This document shows, piece after piece, positions 5,677 through 5,722 of a DNA stretch of 5,722 nt; positions within the stretch are counted from its first letter, which is position 1, and each line of letters opens with the position of its first letter. The DNA is from Sutterella sp. Lineage in GTDB: Bacteria > Pseudomonadota > Gammaproteobacteria > Burkholderiales > Burkholderiaceae_F. The stretch is taken from NCBI GenBank assembly GCA_019410445.1, contig DXSO01000113.1:1-5722 (forward strand). Reading direction: 5' to 3'. A program made the translations under genes and the position numbers. The notes under the pieces were generated by a model that had not been told where the DNA came from, made no database searches, and saw only the letters and a program-made list of their open reading frames with translations.

Positions 5677-5716
5677 GATGCTCCACAATCATTCGAGCGA
5701 TGCTCCGAGCATTCGC
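5677..5716. repeat. Imperfect tandem repeat with dyad upstream of the rha promoter
   Basis: GATGCTCC occurs at 5677-5684 and 5699-5706, 22 bases apart, each followed after a few bases by CATTCG. The second copy is part of a dyad, GCGATGCTC-C-GAGCATTCGC (5697-5716, one bulged T). It lies about 20-60 bases upstream of the -35 box, where an activator or repressor could bind, and reaches nearly to the window edge. The protein that might bind is unknown. Confidence 0.4.
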
Positions 5717-5722
5717 TGCATG

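Noticed and set aside
1..5722. CRISPR array, insertion sequence, integrase or rRNA/tRNA gene
   Set aside because: I found no regularly spaced direct repeats, transposase or integrase motifs, or structural RNA signatures in the window.

Overview
The window looks like an accessory region of a proteobacterium: a defence cluster next to a phage or satellite-phage regulatory module. The organism cannot be named from sequence alone. Support for the assignment comes from a Rha-type phage regulator, strong GGAGG-type ribosome binding sites, sigma70-like promoter elements and roughly 50% GC overall. Base composition is clearly mosaic.

Bases 1-2158 (+) hold a broken type ISP restriction-modification gene, a single-chain nuclease-helicase-methyltransferase-specificity protein of the LlaGI/LlaBIII kind. 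The part inside the window begins in the middle of the protein. It reaches methyltransferase motifs X and I and then changes frame at about 810-835. The C-terminal specificity half continues in the next frame. The NPPY catalytic block expected between the two parts is absent, so this looks like an internal deletion plus frameshift. The specificity half also carries an AT-rich patch of about 390 bp.

A 12-bp stem terminator at 2184-2219 separates this gene from a convergent, apparently intact minus-strand gene (2281-4107). It encodes a 608-residue DUF262 protein with a C-terminal HHIFP nuclease motif, of the GmrSD/BrxU/SspE-like group that restricts modified DNA. Upstream of it, 4108-4327 contains a dense run of inverted repeats and a terminator.

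Bases 4328-5722 form a phage-type unit read on the minus strand. A promoter at 5630-5659 is followed by a structured leader of about 280 nt, then a Rha-family regulator (4663-5343), a coupled 112-residue gene of unknown function (4328-4666) and a perfect terminator (4296-4319).

The most interesting element is the leader. Its first ~87 nt look like a small RNA ending in a T-tract terminator. This RNA carries two short blocks complementary, in collinear antiparallel order, to a block further down the same leader. That second block is in turn complementary to the rha ribosome binding site region. The layout strongly resembles the C4 antisense RNA switch of phages P1/P7 and the immunity leader of satellite P4.
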